Part shown: one piece after another, positions 51,961 to 64,000 of the stretch
Layout of the letters: every line of letters starts with the position of its first letter
How positions within the stretch are numbered: the stretch's first letter is position 1
From: Aeromonas eucrenophila
GTDB lineage: Bacteria > Pseudomonadota > Gammaproteobacteria > Enterobacterales > Aeromonadaceae
Assembly (NCBI RefSeq): GCF_000819865.1
Contig: NZ_CDDF01000017.1
Coordinates: 290,564-354,563 of the forward strand
Reading direction: 5' to 3'
DNA: 64,000 nt
Made by a program: the position numbers and the translations under genes
The notes under the pieces: model-generated
What the model was told of the DNA's origin: nothing
What the model saw: the letters and a program-made list of their open reading frames with translations, nothing else
Databases searched by the model: none

Positions 51961-53067
51961 TCAAACCTTGTTGGCGTTCTCAACCGGCTTGGCATACATG
52001 CTTCGCCAAATCGCCTTGTGCTCTGCTGGCACTTCTGACTGGCGGGTCAGGAAGGCGGTCTGCTCTATGGTGCTGGCCTTACCAGGCACATCCGCGGCCA
52101 GATAGTTGCCGGGGAAGAGGCGATAGCTGCTCCAGATGGCCTTGTCGATCAGGGCGGCGAGTTCGTCAGGATCGCTGAAACCCTCGGTGATGGGGGCGCC
52201 GAAGGAGACGTGTACCCGCCCCTTCTGGCCGACGATGCCGGCGACTATGCTCTCGATATCCTCGAACTCGCCCTTCTCGTAGCTGCCGTTGACGGATTTT
52301 TCGTACAGCTCCCGCGCCTTCGCCTTATCGGTGGGATCCACCTCGTAGCTGATGCTGACCGGCACTATGTTCAGGCTGCGCATGTAGTCGACGAACGGGA
52401 TCTTCTGTTTCTTGCCGTCCACATAGAACATCTTGAGGATGGCCGGATCCGTCTTGTCGTCGCCGTTCTTGGCGCGCCCTTCCTTCTGGGCGATCCAGAT
52501 CGAGTGCCCTTCATGCACCGACTGGCCTATGTAGGCCGACAGCTCGCCGAGCACCTTCATCATCTCTCGCGGCCCCTTGGCGGAGCGCTTGACGATGAAG
52601 CTCTTGTTGAGCTTCATCAGCTCGGTGGCGCACGGCTTGCGCAGCAGGTTGTCACCGATGGCGATGCGCACCGTATCGAAACCGTGGGTGTGCAGCCCCC
52701 AGTTGACGAAGGCGGGATCCATGGCGATGTCTCTGTGATTGGAGACGAACAGATAGCCCTGCTCTTTTTTCAGATGCTCGAGACCGGAGAAGGTCACGCC
52801 CTGGGTGGAGGTGGCGATCATCCGGCTCATGTAGCGGGTCACCCCCAGCTGCACCTGGCGCACCGTGGTAACCTTGGACCACTTGTGACGCAGGAACTGG
52901 CGGATCAGCGGGCGAATGGCCCAGCCCAGCCAGCTCATCAGGGAGCCGAAACGGTATTTGGCGATAGCGCCGATAAACTCATCATCCTGGATCAGCCGTT
53001 CGATGGCTGCCGGCACTTCGTCATCGCGATAGGGGCGAATGTCCGCGAATCTATCTACTTCTGTCAC
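51961..53067 (-). CDS. PlsC-domain acyltransferase
   Basis: This 368-residue protein has the acyltransferase motif I as SNHRDIAMDP (H-x4-D), followed by family blocks such as IWIAQKEGRAKNGDDKTD (motif III) and PVSISYEVDP (motif IV). It should transfer an acyl chain to a glycerolipid or related acceptor at the membrane. It is longer than PlsC itself and not PlsB. The exact substrate is unknown. No strong membrane helix is evident apart from one hydrophobic patch near residue 45. Confidence 0.83.
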   Translation of the reverse strand: MTEVDRFADIRPYRDDEVPAAIERLIQDDEFIGAIAKYRFGSLMSWLGWAIRPLIRQFLRHKWSKVTTVRQVQLGVTRYMSRMIATSTQGVTFSGLEHLKKEQGYLFVSNHRDIAMDPAFVNWGLHTHGFDTVRIAIGDNLLRKPCATELMKLNKSFIVKRSAKGPREMMKVLGELSAYIGQSVHEGHSIWIAQKEGRAKNGDDKTDPAILKMFYVDGKKQKIPFVDYMRSLNIVPVSISYEVDPTDKAKARELYEKSVNGSYEKGEFEDIESIVAGIVGQKGRVHVSFGAPITEGFSDPDELAALIDKAIWSSYRLFPGNYLAADVPGKASTIEQTAFLTRQSEVPAEHKAIWRSMYAKPVENANKV

Positions 53068-53239
53068 AATGTCAGCCTTGCAAGTATGGGGTCGCGGCCA
53101 GCTGCTGCTGGCCGGGAAAATTCAGGGCGCAATTTTACACGCTTTTGGGATCAGGGGTATGAGATGCGCACCTATAGTGCAATCTTATCGCGAAAAAGCC
53201 GCCCCAATCACACCTGGTATGACCAGATGAGCCCACCGC

Positions 53240-53797
53240 TCAATCCTGAACGGCAGGATTGATGAGCGCGGTGAGGATGTGATCCTCCCAGCGACCGTTG
53301 ATCATCAGATAATCCCGGGCCCGGCCCTCCCGCTCGAAGCCGAGCCGCTCCAGCAGGGCACCACTGCGGTGATTCGCCGGCATATAACTCGCCATGATGC
53401 GGTGCAGGCCACGTTCGAGAAACAGATAGTCGATACCTGCAGCCACCACCTCTTGCATCAGCCCCTGCCCCTGGTGTGCCTTGTCGACCGCATAACCCAA
53501 ATGACACGCCTTGAACATGCCCATCATGATGTGGGTGAAGTTGCAGGTGGCGAGCACCCGTTCACCCTGTGGATCGAGCGCCACCAGTTGCACGGCGCTG
53601 CCGTCGAAAAACTGGCTGTAGCCGTCGCGCAGGCGATCGTGCCAATGGTTCAGGGTATAGAAGCTCTCGTCGCGCCTCGGCTCCCAGGGGAGGAGGTGAT
53701 CCCGGTTGCGCAGGTAGAAATCCAGCATCAGACCAGCCCTGTCCGGTGGCAATACGGTCAGCCGGGTGCGGGCCGTAGTGATATGGGGCAGTACCAT
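53240..53797 (-). CDS. rimJ: RimJ-type ribosomal-protein N-acetyltransferase
   Basis: This 185-residue GNAT enzyme aligns with E. coli RimJ, which acetylates the N-terminus of ribosomal protein S5. Matching blocks are LLPWEPRRDES, ACHLGYAVDKAHQGQGLM (acetyl-CoA loop) and HRIMASYMPANHRSGALLERLGFEREG. The start overlaps the upstream acetyltransferase gene's stop by one base (TGATG), so the two are coupled. Confidence 0.9.
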   Translation of the reverse strand: MVLPHITTARTRLTVLPPDRAGLMLDFYLRNRDHLLPWEPRRDESFYTLNHWHDRLRDGYSQFFDGSAVQLVALDPQGERVLATCNFTHIMMGMFKACHLGYAVDKAHQGQGLMQEVVAAGIDYLFLERGLHRIMASYMPANHRSGALLERLGFEREGRARDYLMINGRWEDHILTALINPAVQD

Positions 53798-54351
53798 CAG
53801 AGATCCCTCAGCCGCAGCCATTCATCCCGCAGCAGACCGTAGTGGACGTGATCCACCACCCTGTCCGCCAGTCGCTCCGCCCGCCGGGTTATCCCCTCCT
53901 GCTGCATGCCGAGCCGCTCGCACACCGCCCGGCTGCCGTCGTTCTCCAGCGCCGCGCTGATCTCCACCTTCTCCATGCCCATCTCCTCGAAGGCATGGTG
54001 GATCAGTGCCTGACAGGCCCGGGTGATGATGCCGTTGCCCTGCCAGCGTTCCGCCAGCCAGTAGCCGATGCTGACCTTGCCAAGCCCCTGGTCGATCTGG
54101 TTGTAGCCGATGACTCCCACCACCTCTCCCTGATACTCGATGGCGGTGGTCAGGCCCTCGCCCCGGGAGAACTTCTCGATGGCATGGCGGATGAAGGTGG
54201 CGCTGTCTGACGGCTGCTGGATGTAGGGCACCCAGGGCAGCCACTGGGCGAGATAGTCGCGATTGCGCTGGCACAGGCCAAAGAGTTCGCTGGCCATGTC
54301 GGGCTGCAGGAACAACAGCGCCAGCTCGTCATCCAGTTGCCATGAAAACAT
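53797..54351 (-). CDS. GNAT-family (RimL-like) N-acetyltransferase
   Basis: This 184-residue acetyltransferase has the acetyl-CoA motif YWLAERWQGNGIITRA, and ISAALENDGSRAVCERLGMQQEG near the C-terminus. It resembles RimL-type enzymes and serine/diamine-type YdaF relatives. The substrate is unassigned. It is the first gene of a two-gene operon with rimJ. Confidence 0.87.
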   Translation of the reverse strand: MFSWQLDDELALLFLQPDMASELFGLCQRNRDYLAQWLPWVPYIQQPSDSATFIRHAIEKFSRGEGLTTAIEYQGEVVGVIGYNQIDQGLGKVSIGYWLAERWQGNGIITRACQALIHHAFEEMGMEKVEISAALENDGSRAVCERLGMQQEGITRRAERLADRVVDHVHYGLLRDEWLRLRDL

Positions 54352-56472
<2,121 letters not shown>

Positions 56473-56498
56473 TGAGGTCTTGAGCGGAGATAACCTCA

Positions 56499-56524
56499 AG
56501 CGCCGGACTTGTTCGGCGCTTTTT
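56499..56524 (+). terminator. terminator after the M4 protease
   Basis: The stem AGCGCCG / CGGCGCT with an eight-base loop, then four Ts. Confidence 0.8.
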
Positions 56525-56538
56525 CATACCTGCAAAGA

Positions 56539-57432
56539 TCAGCGGCCCGCCCAGCGCTTGGCCAGGGTCCTGGCCGCCTCCAGCACCCGCTCCTTCTCGC
56601 GATTTGGCCGCTTGCCGCTGCGCCAGGCCATCATCACGTCCCAGTGATCCGGTGGCAAGTCCACTACGTCCAGTTGCACCAGCCGACCAAATTCCAGATC
56701 CCGACTGATGGCGAGCGCCGGCATCAGGGTGATGAAGCCGTGCTCCAGCGCCAACTCCCGCGCCGCACTGGCGGGCTGGATGGCGTGCAGCGGGCTCGCC
56801 ACCTGGCGCAGCAATCGCAGTTGCAGGATCAGCTCGTCACAGCCGGTGCCCCACTGCTGGGGGGCCAGCCGCTCGTTGGCGATGTCTTGCAGAGTCAATC
56901 CTTGTCTGCCCGCCAGCGGGTGGGCGGCACTGGCCACCGCAATGATGGGGGAACGGTAGAGCAGCTCGAGCTGAATCCCCGCGATGGCGGGACATTTCAA
57001 GATGAAGCCGACGTCGGTCTCCCCGGTCAGCAGCTCCTGCATGATGATGCCGGAGTGATCCGTGTTGCAGCGGATCTCGAACGCCTCGTCCACCAGAGCC
57101 AGCAGCAGCGGCCCGAAGACGACCGTGGTCAGGGAGGGCAGGCAGGCGAGCCGGATCCGTGGCAAAGCCGGGGCACCCTGCATCGCCAGCCTCCCCCCCT
57201 CCAGCGCACTCAGTGCCGCACTGGCGGCGGGCAGAAACTGCTCGCAAGCCGGGGTGGGCGTGGCGCCACGGCGATGACGGCGGAACAGGGCTTGCCCCAG
57301 CTCCTGCTCCAGCACGGCGATCCGCTGGCTGACCATGGGTTGGGACCAACCGCGAATGGCGGCCACCTTGCTGAAGCTGCCACGGTTGGCCACATCCAGC
57401 AGCAATTGCAGATCATCGAGGGTCATAGCCAT
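56539..57432 (-). CDS. LysR-type transcriptional regulator
   Basis: This regulator of about 297 residues has an N-terminal winged helix-turn-helix (LQLLLDVANRGSFSKVAAIRGWSQPMVSQRIAVLEQELGQ) and a periplasmic-binding-protein-like effector domain (about 85-290). It is divergent from mdtH with a 209-bp gap, so it may control that exporter, but LysR proteins often act elsewhere. Start codons at 57432 and 57426 are both possible, and neither has a strong Shine-Dalgarno sequence. Confidence 0.9.
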   Translation of the reverse strand: MAMTLDDLQLLLDVANRGSFSKVAAIRGWSQPMVSQRIAVLEQELGQALFRRHRRGATPTPACEQFLPAASAALSALEGGRLAMQGAPALPRIRLACLPSLTTVVFGPLLLALVDEAFEIRCNTDHSGIIMQELLTGETDVGFILKCPAIAGIQLELLYRSPIIAVASAAHPLAGRQGLTLQDIANERLAPQQWGTGCDELILQLRLLRQVASPLHAIQPASAARELALEHGFITLMPALAISRDLEFGRLVQLDVVDLPPDHWDVMMAWRSGKRPNREKERVLEAARTLAKRWAGR

Positions 57433-57641
57433 AACGGAATCCAATATGAAATATAGCCAGTTGTCGGCTACCACTATATCTGGCCCCCTCCCAGAATAGC
57501 AGTATCAATTGTCATGAGATTGGCATAGCGCCACCGAGTCAGGGACTTATCTCCGTCCTTGGCTCTGTTTGGTGACGCCGTCATTCGGGCAATGAATACA
57601 CAACAGATAAAGTCATCTATATAAGCAGGGGTTTGAGGGTC

Positions 57642-58835
57642 ATGGTGGAGCGGGCGAGGCGGTTGGGGCGGTGGTTCTTGGCATTGGATTCCCTCTTGGT
57701 GATCCTGGGATTTTTCGTGGTCATGCCCATGATAAGCCTGCGATTCGTGGATCAACTCGGCTGGGCCGCCGGGGTGGTCGGACTGGCGCTGGGCTTGCGC
57801 CAACTGACCCAGCAGGGACTGGGGGTCTTCGGTGGCTCACTCGCCGATAAGTTCGGCGCCCGTCCGCTCATCGTCTGCGGCATGTTGCTGCGGGCATTGG
57901 GCTTCGCCAGCCTGGCCTATGCCCAGACCGGGCTTGAGCTCATCCTCTCCTGCATCATCTCGGGGCTCGGCGGCTGCCTGTTCGACCCTCCCCGCGCCGC
58001 CCTGGTGATCAAGTTCACTCGCCCCCGTGAGCGTGGCCGCTACATCTCCCTGCTGATGATGCTGGAGAGCGCCGGTGCCGTAGTGGGCGCCCTGCTCGGC
58101 AGCTGGCTGCTGAACTTCGATTTCGAATATGTCTGCCTGCTGGGGGCCGGCCTGTTCGTCTGCGCCGCCCTGTGCAACCTGCTGATCCTGCCCCCCTACA
58201 AGCTCTCCGTACGGCCGACCCCGATCCGGGCTGGCCTCGGGCAGGTGCTGGCAGACAAGGCGTTCTGCCGTCTGGTGCTGATCCTGAGCGGCTACTACGC
58301 ACTCTGGGTACAGGTGATGCTGATCTTCCCCATCCTGGTCAAACAGATGGCGGGTAGCACCACGGCGGTGGGCTGGATGTATACCCTGGAGACGGCCATC
58401 TCGCTGGCCCTGCTCTACCCGCTGGCCCGCTACGGCGAGCGCCACTTCAAGCTGGAGAGCCGGCTGATGGCGGGGGTGATGCTGATGACCGCCGGTATCG
58501 GACTGGTGGCCTTTGCCACCACCCTGCCCGCCGTCTTCATGCTGCTGGCCTGTTTCTATCTCGGCATCGTCATCGCCGAGCCTGCGCGGGAGACGCTGAT
58601 GACCAAGCTGGCGCAACCGGGTGCCCGTGGCAGTTACATGGGGTTCAGCCGACTGGGGCTGGCGCTGGGCGGCATGACGGGTTATGTCGGCGGCGGCGCT
58701 CTGCACGACTACGCCAATGCCCAGGGACAACCCTGGCTGCCCTGGCTGGTGCTGGGCACCGTCGGGGTCGTCACCCTGTTGCTGCTGGTGAACTGCTTCC
58801 AGCGTGATTCGCGTCTGTCCCACGTCAATGCCTGA
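57642..58835 (+). CDS. mdtH: MdtH-type MFS multidrug efflux transporter
   Basis: This 397-residue inner-membrane protein has twelve helices and closely parallels E. coli Mdt[51 protein letters not shown] (MFS motif A) and [32 protein letters not shown]. It probably exports drugs such as fluoroquinolones by proton antiport. The ATG at 57642 has GAGGGT upstream. A TTG nine bases earlier is the alternative. Confidence 0.92.
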   Translation: MVERARRLGRWFLALDSLLVILGFFVVMPMISLRFVDQLGWAAGVVGLALGLRQLTQQGLGVFGGSLADKFGARPLIVCGMLLRALGFASLAYAQTGLELILSCIISGLGGCLFDPPRAALVIKFTRPRERGRYISLLMMLESAGAVVGALLGSWLLNFDFEYVCLLGAGLFVCAALCNLLILPPYKLSVRPTPIRAGLGQVLADKAFCRLVLILSGYYALWVQVMLIFPILVKQMAGSTTAVGWMYTLETAISLALLYPLARYGERHFKLESRLMAGVMLMTAGIGLVAFATTLPAVFMLLACFYLGIVIAEPARETLMTKLAQPGARGSYMGFSRLGLALGGMTGYVGGGALHDYANAQGQPWLPWLVLGTVGVVTLLLLVNCFQRDSRLSHVNA

Positions 58836-58869
58836 TCCGGGATAACCCCGATCTGCTGAACACTCCCCA

Positions 58870-58908
58870 ACAGGGCGCCCGATCCCCGGATCCGGCGCCC
58901 TGTTTTTT
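58870..58908 (+). terminator. terminator of mdtH
   Basis: The stem ACAGGGCGCC / GGCGCCCTGT with an internal ATCC/GGAT pairing and a seven-T tail. Confidence 0.92.
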
Positions 58909-59000
58909 TATGGCCCTTTCCAGCGACCACCACTGAATCCACCCATTCTCATCCCCCGGCGCAGCAAGCCCCCACGGCGATATCGGCGCCAGACGCCCAT

Positions 59001-59032
59001 AAAAAAAGCGGCAGAATGCTCTGCCGCTTTTT
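59001..59032 (-). terminator. terminator of the RTX adhesin gene
   Basis: The stem AAAAAGCGGCAGA / TCTGCCGCTTTTT with an ATGC loop, about 19 bp after the stop on the minus strand. Confidence 0.93.
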
Positions 59033-59050
59033 GCTCAACCTGGCGTCAGG

Positions 59051-62000
59051 TTATTTATCGATACTCAGCATGTTGTTCTGCAACATGAAGTCGATGACCT
59101 GGTTGGCCGTGGAACCCGCGCCGCCGGTCAGGGTATCGAAGGTGTGGTTCATCAGCACTATCTCCTGAGTCACCGGCGCCGTGCTGCTCTCCTTGACCTG
59201 CAGGTGCACCCCTTCGTTATCCTGGAAGACCGAGAGCAGGCTCTTCAACGAGCTCTCCGTCTTGCTGCCATCGCTGTCCAGCAGATCCTTCAGATCCAGC
59301 TTGTCCCCCTCGGCCTTGGAGAAGTCGACCACATAGTCCTTGCTGAGCGTGCCAGCGACCGTATCACCCTTCTGCCAGACGAAGGTATCGGCGCCGCCAT
59401 CCCCCTTCAGGATGTCGTTGCCAAGACCACCGGTCAGGATGTCGTTGCCCAGCCCGCCACTCAGGGTGTCGTTGCCGGCACCGCCGGAGAGAGTGTCGTT
59501 GCCGGTGCCACCATAGAGGGTGTCATTGCCGGCCTCACCGAACAGGGAGTCGTTGCCGCTGCCACCAAACAGGATGTCGTTGCCGGCACCGCCGTACAGG
59601 AAGTCGTCTCCCCCCTGACCAAACAGGATGTCATTGCCCTCCCCGCCGAGCAGCACATCCGCCTTGTCGTTATTGGCAGATTGATCGAAATCGGCGGCGT
59701 GCTCCTGGATATAGCGATGCACGTCGGCATCCAGCACGTCGCGACTCAGCTGAGCCGCCACATAGCTCTTGACCGCCGCGTAGCCTTCTCCGGCAATACC
59801 GGCAAAGTGCAGCGCATCGCCGAACAGGATGTCATCGCCCGCCCCACCGTCGATCCGGTCTGCCCCCGGCAGGTTGTTGACCGAGGTGCCCAGGATGGCA
59901 TTGGCCAGATCGTTGGCAGACACGTTGGACTGCACTATCTGGTCGCTATCGAACTGTTTCAGGGTATCGACAGAGACGTTGCTGCCAATACCGATGGCCT
60001 GCAGGGTAACATTGTTGATGGCCAGCAGCGGCAACACGGCCAGTGCATTTTGCAGCGCCCAGTAATTGCTGTCATAGGCAGTAGAGATCTCGAAGGTGCC
60101 ATCCCCTTGTGCCTTCAAGGTTCCGATGGAAGTCGAGCTCCACTTGTTGTTATTACTGTTCTGTGACCATTTCTGAACATTACCGCTGGCATCGATCAGC
60201 ACCCTGCTGGAACCACCTATGTTGGCGTAGAAGGCTTCTCCCTTGACGTAGTTGTTGACGTTGACGAACGAATCGAGGCGCTCGTTGGTCTTCGTATTCA
60301 CGATAGGGTTGGTGTCTTCATAGTCGTAATAGGTGTTTGGGGCCCCATCGGTGATGAAGTAGGCCAGGTTCTTCGCATTGGTGTTGTTCTTGGCGGTGTC
60401 GCTGTTGAACCAGTTGGAGGTCGTCTTGAGGGCATCCTCATAGTTCGTCGCACCACCGTTCCAATAACTACCGTCCATACCATTGATGATCGCCTGCAAG
60501 TTGCTCAAGGCATTAGGATCCTTCAGATCCACAGTGATCGACTTGTTGGCCTGAGTATCAAAGTCCACCAGGAAGATATTAACCTTGCCGGCCCCCTCAG
60601 TACCCGCGCTGGCCTTGAGGGTGGTAAACACCTGGGCCAGCTGGAGCTTGATGGTGTCCATGGCGCTGGTGCCGATACTGCCGGAGCTGTCGACCATGAA
60701 GGCAATGTTGTAGTTCTGACCCGGCAACACCACGCTGCCATCCAGATCCCCTACCACTATGTTGTGCTCGCTGCCGTAGGTCCGGTTCTGGTCGCCCGGC
60801 TCCCCTTCGGTGGCATTGAAGTAACTCAGGCGGATGCTGTCATCGTCGGTGGCGGAGCTGGTCTGATCGGTCCCCACTTCCTTGGCGATGGCCTCGACCT
60901 TGAGGTCCACCTGGCCGGCGCTGCCGCCCGGTACGCGTAGGGTCAGCCCGGTCAGCTTCACATCCAGCGCGCTCGCGATCCACAGACCGCTGCCGGAGGT
61001 GAGGGTGATCTTGCCGTCGGCTCCGGCGGTGCCCAGCAGTTGGCTGCCGTTATAGAGCAGCGTGCCCTGTGGCATGCCGCTCAGCACCAGGCTGTCGAAC
61101 TGCTCGCTGCCATCTCTATCGCTCAGGGAGGCGTTCAGTTCCACCGGATAATCGACTACGGTCGGCTGTACCAGGGTCAGACCGCCCGTATCCTGATTGA
61201 TCTGGTAGATGCCGTCAGCGAACTGGACATACTCGATGTCATGCAGCGCCTTGGTCGTGGCCGCGCCGTTCTCCGTCACATAGAAGTTGAACCAGCGATC
61301 ATTGGTCGAATAACCGCTGCCCTTCTGGATCACGTAGTCGGCACGGTTGCCGGTCAGCACGGCAACGTCTGTGCCTGCGCCACCGTAGAGACCGTCATTG
61401 CCGAGGCCTGACACCAGGATGTCGTTGCCGTCACCGCCGTAGAGGGAATCCCCCTGGGTGGAGTTGCTACCTACCAGTACGTCATTGCCCAGACCGCCGA
61501 CAAAGTTATCGCCGCCGCCCTTCTGGCTCACTATGTAGTCGTTGCCGCTGGTGCCGGTGATTGCATCCTGGCCGGCTGTAGTGTCCGTCAGATTGCTGGT
61601 GATCCCGAAGGCCGTCTTGTTGAAGTTGCCGGACTGGAACTGGCTGGTGGTGATGCCTGCACTCGGGAAGCTCTGGCTGTAGAGTGGTATGCCGTTGCCG
61701 GACAGGATCACGTTGACCGTCGGCTTGTCAGCCACCGCTGCCACATCGAGCACCAGCTTGCCGCTGTTGCTGAGGTTGGCGCCGTCGCTGATCTGGTAGC
61801 CGAAGCTGGCGTAGTCACCCTTCATATTGCCGGTGACGGCACCGTTGCCATTGCTGGCATTGGTGCTCGACTCGTTCAGACCGGGTACGAAGCGCAGATG
61901 ACCAGTATCTATGTCACCGTAGGAGATAAGATCCCCCACTTTGACGGCGACCCACTGACCGGCCGCGTTGAGGTACTCCAGCTTGCCGTTGAGGGGCAAG

Positions 62001-64000
62001 GTGCCGATCTGCACGCTCAGATCGGTTGCCGCCTGATCGTCACTAGCACCGAACTGGGCCCACTTCAGCACCTGCGGCTGATCTTCCAGCCCTGTGCTGT
62101 AGCCACCCGTCGCTGTCGGTGCACGGTCGTTGTCCACTATGGTACCGGTGCCGGTCTGACCACCTATGGTCACCGACAGGGTCTCGTTCGCCTCGACCAG
62201 ACGATCGTCCAGGGTCGGAATGGTCACGGTGAAGCCGGATACCCCGGCCGGCACTGTGATCTTGCCAGTCGTGCTGTTATAGGTCACCCCATTGCTGAAC
62301 TGGGCGGTGCCCCAATCCAGGCTGGAGGCCGGATTGGTGCCGCTGCCCCTGATGGCGAAGTCGTACTCGGTCGCCTCCTGAGTCGCGTCGGACAGGGTCA
62401 CACCGTGGCTCAGGCTGCCGCCTTCAGTCACACTCCCGCTGGAGACACCCTCCACTGTGGGGGTGAACAGCGGCTTGGTAGCGAAGGATCCCAGACTGGA
62501 GTCGCCGTCCCCATCCACCACCTTGATCTGGAAGTCGATGTCCCCGTCGCCCAGCGGCTTGGACATGTTCTGATACTGGAAGAATTCCCACTTGCCGGTG
62601 GCCGGAGTGAACTCCAGACGGAACACCAGAGAGCCATCGCTGGCCTTGCCGACCAGGGTATTGGCCGACTCCAGAGTGGTGGTGATCAGCTTACCGCTGG
62701 CTGTGGTCAGCCCTGTCTCGGACGAACCGATGAGCTGCATATAGCCCTTGCCATCCGCACCCCACTGCGGGGTGACGGTGCCCGAACCGTAGGCGATGGC
62801 CTGCGCCGTGCTGGTACCGAGGAACTCAATGCTCTTCACGGTGAAGTCGCTGTTGTCGGAAGTGTTGGTGTTACCGTTGTTGGTGGCCTTGATCACCATG
62901 GTGTCGAAGCCGCCCTGCTGCACCTGGAAGTTGCCGGCATAGTCACCGCCCGCAGCGTTTGAGCTGAAGGTCTGGGTACCGATCAGCACGCCACCGCGAT
63001 AGAACTCGACCACACCGCTCTCCAGCTCACCACCAAACATCTGACTGAACTTGATGTTGGCGCCATAGGCGACCTTGCCCGCATCCAGCTTGATGATCAG
63101 CTGCTCGGAGGCCGAGGTGCCGTTGGCGAAGTGACGGAAATCGATCTCGTTGGCGATGTTGTGGTAAGGGGCTGCCACACTGGACACCCCCAACCCGGAG
63201 CTGGAGCCGTTCACATTCGCCGCGATCAGTGTCGAATTGGTCGCAGACGTGAAGCCCAGGGCCGTGATGGTGAAACCTGCCATGCCGAGGGACAGCTTGT
63301 TGCCGCTGTATTGGGTCAGATCGAACAGGCCGGTCAGAGCAGCCGGAATATCCGTCTTGGTGACGGACACGGCCGCCGCATCCCCCGCGATCGGGGAATC
63401 ATCCTCGACCGAGATGGGCAGGCTGCCAGTGGTGGTGGTCTTGCCATCCGACACGGTCACACCGATCTGGAAGTTGAGTACGTCCTCACTCCCCTTGACC
63501 GGATGGTCAAGCGGTGCCTTGAGGGTCATGTCGTAGCTCCAGTCCCCCTTGCTGCCGCCTGTCGGCGCTGTCAGCTTGACGTCGATGACAGCCTTGTAGT
63601 CCGCACCGCCCGCCGTACCGGTATAGCCGGTCAACACCTTGGTGGCAGCATTCCAGCTCCACTGCACGGCAGTACCGCCGGAAGTCAGACCGGTCGGCCC
63701 ACTCAGGCTGATGGTCAGGCTATCCTGGCTATCCAGGTCGCCGACCGTGATCTTGCCGCTGGCAGCCACGCTGTCCGTGGTGTCGCTGCTGCCTGCCGTA
63801 TCAACAATACCGCCGGCAAGGCCTTCTTCGGATACCACGGCCCCCTTGTCGATGCTCAGTGTCGGTGCATCGTTGGCGCCGGTGATGGTGATGGTCAGCG
63901 TGCTGGTCTGGCTCACTGTGCCGTCGGTCGCGGTGTAGGTAAACACCACCCCGGCAGTCTGGCCCGCCGCCAGTTTCTGGGCATCCGCCCCGTTGGCGTT
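59051..64000 (-). CDS. giant RTX adhesin with VWA domain, type I secreted (5' end outside window)
   Basis: The frame stays open to the window edge, giving 1649 residues of a larger protein; the visible start is not the real one. In order are seen VCBS/Ig-like repeats ([20 protein letters not shown]), a Calx-beta-like unit (near 62.1-62.4 kb), a first RTX block (61.4-61.5 kb), and a von Willebrand A domain near 60.7 to 59.9 kb with a complete-looking MIDAS ([20 protein letters not shown]). About ten nonapeptide calcium repeats (GGAGNDILF type) follow near 59.4-59.65 kb, then a C-terminal type I secretion signal. It resembles LapA/RTX biofilm adhesins. Confidence 0.9.
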   Translation of the reverse strand, partial: NANGADAQKLAAGQTAGVVFTYTATDGTVSQTSTLTITITGANDAPTLSIDKGAVVSEEGLAGGIVDTAGSSDTTDSVAASGKITVGDLDSQDSLTISLSGPTGLTSGGTAVQWSWNAATKVLTGYTGTAGGADYKAVIDVKLTAPTGGSKGDWSYDMTLKAPLDHPVKGSEDVLNFQIGVTVSDGKTTTTGSLPISVEDDSPIAGDAAAVSVTKTDIPAALTGLFDLTQYSGNKLSLGMAGFTITALGFTSATNSTLIAANVNGSSSGLGVSSVAAPYHNIANEIDFRHFANGTSASEQLIIKLDAGKVAYGANIKFSQMFGGELESGVVEFYRGGVLIGTQTFSSNAAGGDYAGNFQVQQGGFDTMVIKATNNGNTNTSDNSDFTVKSIEFLGTSTAQAIAYGSGTVTPQWGADGKGYMQLIGSSETGLTTASGKLITTTLESANTLVGKASDGSLVFRLEFTPATGKWEFFQYQNMSKPLGDGDIDFQIKVVDGDGDSSLGSFATKPLFTPTVEGVSSGSVTEGGSLSHGVTLSDATQEATEYDFAIRGSGTNPASSLDWGTAQFSNGVTYNSTTGKITVPAGVSGFTVTIPTLDDRLVEANETLSVTIGGQTGTGTIVDNDRAPTATGGYSTGLEDQPQVLKWAQFGASDDQAATDLSVQIGTLPLNGKLEYLNAAGQWVAVKVGDLISYGDIDTGHLRFVPGLNESSTNASNGNGAVTGNMKGDYASFGYQISDGANLSNSGKLVLDVAAVADKPTVNVILSGNGIPLYSQSFPSAGITTSQFQSGNFNKTAFGITSNLTDTTAGQDAITGTSGNDYIVSQKGGGDNFVGGLGNDVLVGSNSTQGDSLYGGDGNDILVSGLGNDGLYGGAGTDVAVLTGNRADYVIQKGSGYSTNDRWFNFYVTENGAATTKALHDIEYVQFADGIYQINQDTGGLTLVQPTVVDYPVELNASLSDRDGSEQFDSLVLSGMPQGTLLYNGSQLLGTAGADGKITLTSGSGLWIASALDVKLTGLTLRVPGGSAGQVDLKVEAIAKEVGTDQTSSATDDDSIRLSYFNATEGEPGDQNRTYGSEHNIVVGDLDGSVVLPGQNYNIAFMVDSSGSIGTSAMDTIKLQLAQVFTTLKASAGTEGAGKVNIFLVDFDTQANKSITVDLKDPNALSNLQAIINGMDGSYWNGGATNYEDALKTTSNWFNSDTAKNNTNAKNLAYFITDGAPNTYYDYEDTNPIVNTKTNERLDSFVNVNNYVKGEAFYANIGGSSRVLIDASGNVQKWSQNSNNNKWSSTSIGTLKAQGDGTFEISTAYDSNYWALQNALAVLPLLAINNVTLQAIGIGSNVSVDTLKQFDSDQIVQSNVSANDLANAILGTSVNNLPGADRIDGGAGDDILFGDALHFAGIAGEGYAAVKSYVAAQLSRDVLDADVHRYIQEHAADFDQSANNDKADVLLGGEGNDILFGQGGDDFLYGGAGNDILFGGSGNDSLFGEAGNDTLYGGTGNDTLSGGAGNDTLSGGLGNDILTGGLGNDILKGDGGADTFVWQKGDTVAGTLSKDYVVDFSKAEGDKLDLKDLLDSDGSKTESSLKSLLSVFQDNEGVHLQVKESSTAPVTQEIVLMNHTFDTLTGGAGSTANQVIDFMLQNNMLSIDK

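Overview
The window is a GC-rich gammaproteobacterial chromosome segment that is most consistent with Aeromonas. The main evidence is a 425-residue prolyl aminopeptidase of the Aeromonas type, an elastase-like M4 protease with an M4 plus pre-peptidase C-terminal layout, and the blocks orn/rsgA/psd, ybbP-ybbA/tesA, yheS/TIGR02444/rlmJ and glsA-ynjE. No rRNA, insertion sequence, prophage or CRISPR array was seen. The last gene, an RTX adhesin, runs off the right edge.

Layout. 0-5.5 kb: tRNA-Ala, gltX, a chemoreceptor, a YtfB/OapA-type protein and a cold-shock gene with a long leader. 5.7-6.5 kb: seven identical tRNA-Gly(GCC) genes behind one strong promoter. 6.5-13 kb: orn, rsgA, psd, two small conserved genes, two lipoproteins and a PAS-GGDEF-EAL protein. 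13-20 kb: rraB, tRNA-Phe, tRNA-Asn, two small unrecognised genes, prolyl aminopeptidase and a single-chain four-domain ABC exporter. 20-29.5 kb: ynjE, glsA, yggL, trmB, an M28 peptidase, an aminotransferase, a CSS-EAL phosphodiesterase and yfcH. 29.5-36.9 kb: ybbP, ybbA, tesA, cheV, a porin and a CBS protein. 37-41.5 kb: yheS, a TIGR02444 gene, rlmJ, a DUF2061 gene behind a Fur-box-like site, and a LprI-MliC lysozyme-inhibitor fusion. 42-44.4 kb: one very AT-rich gene for a helical-repeat plus DUF2971 protein, clearly foreign in composition. 44.5-58.9 kb: hydrolase, putP, L,D-transpeptidase, mechanosensitive channel, ackA, yhcH-like, acyltransferase, two N-acetyltransferases, M4 protease, LysR regulator and mdtH. 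59-64 kb: RTX/VWA adhesin.

Most of this is core housekeeping (translation, RNA turnover, lipid and envelope maintenance), with chemotaxis, c-di-GMP and secreted virulence-type functions mixed in.

The most unusual signal is structural. At five separate loci one end of an ordinary gene is repeated in tandem next to the real gene: the 3' ends of the VF530-family gene, rraB, the M28 peptidase and (degraded) cheV, and the shared ybbA/tesA start region. In four cases the repeat period is about 98 to 117 bp. The extra copies differ from the resident gene largely at synonymous positions, which points to diverged alleles brought in by recombination rather than simple slippage. The second notable signal is the isolated AT-rich DUF2971 gene, a candidate defence gene.
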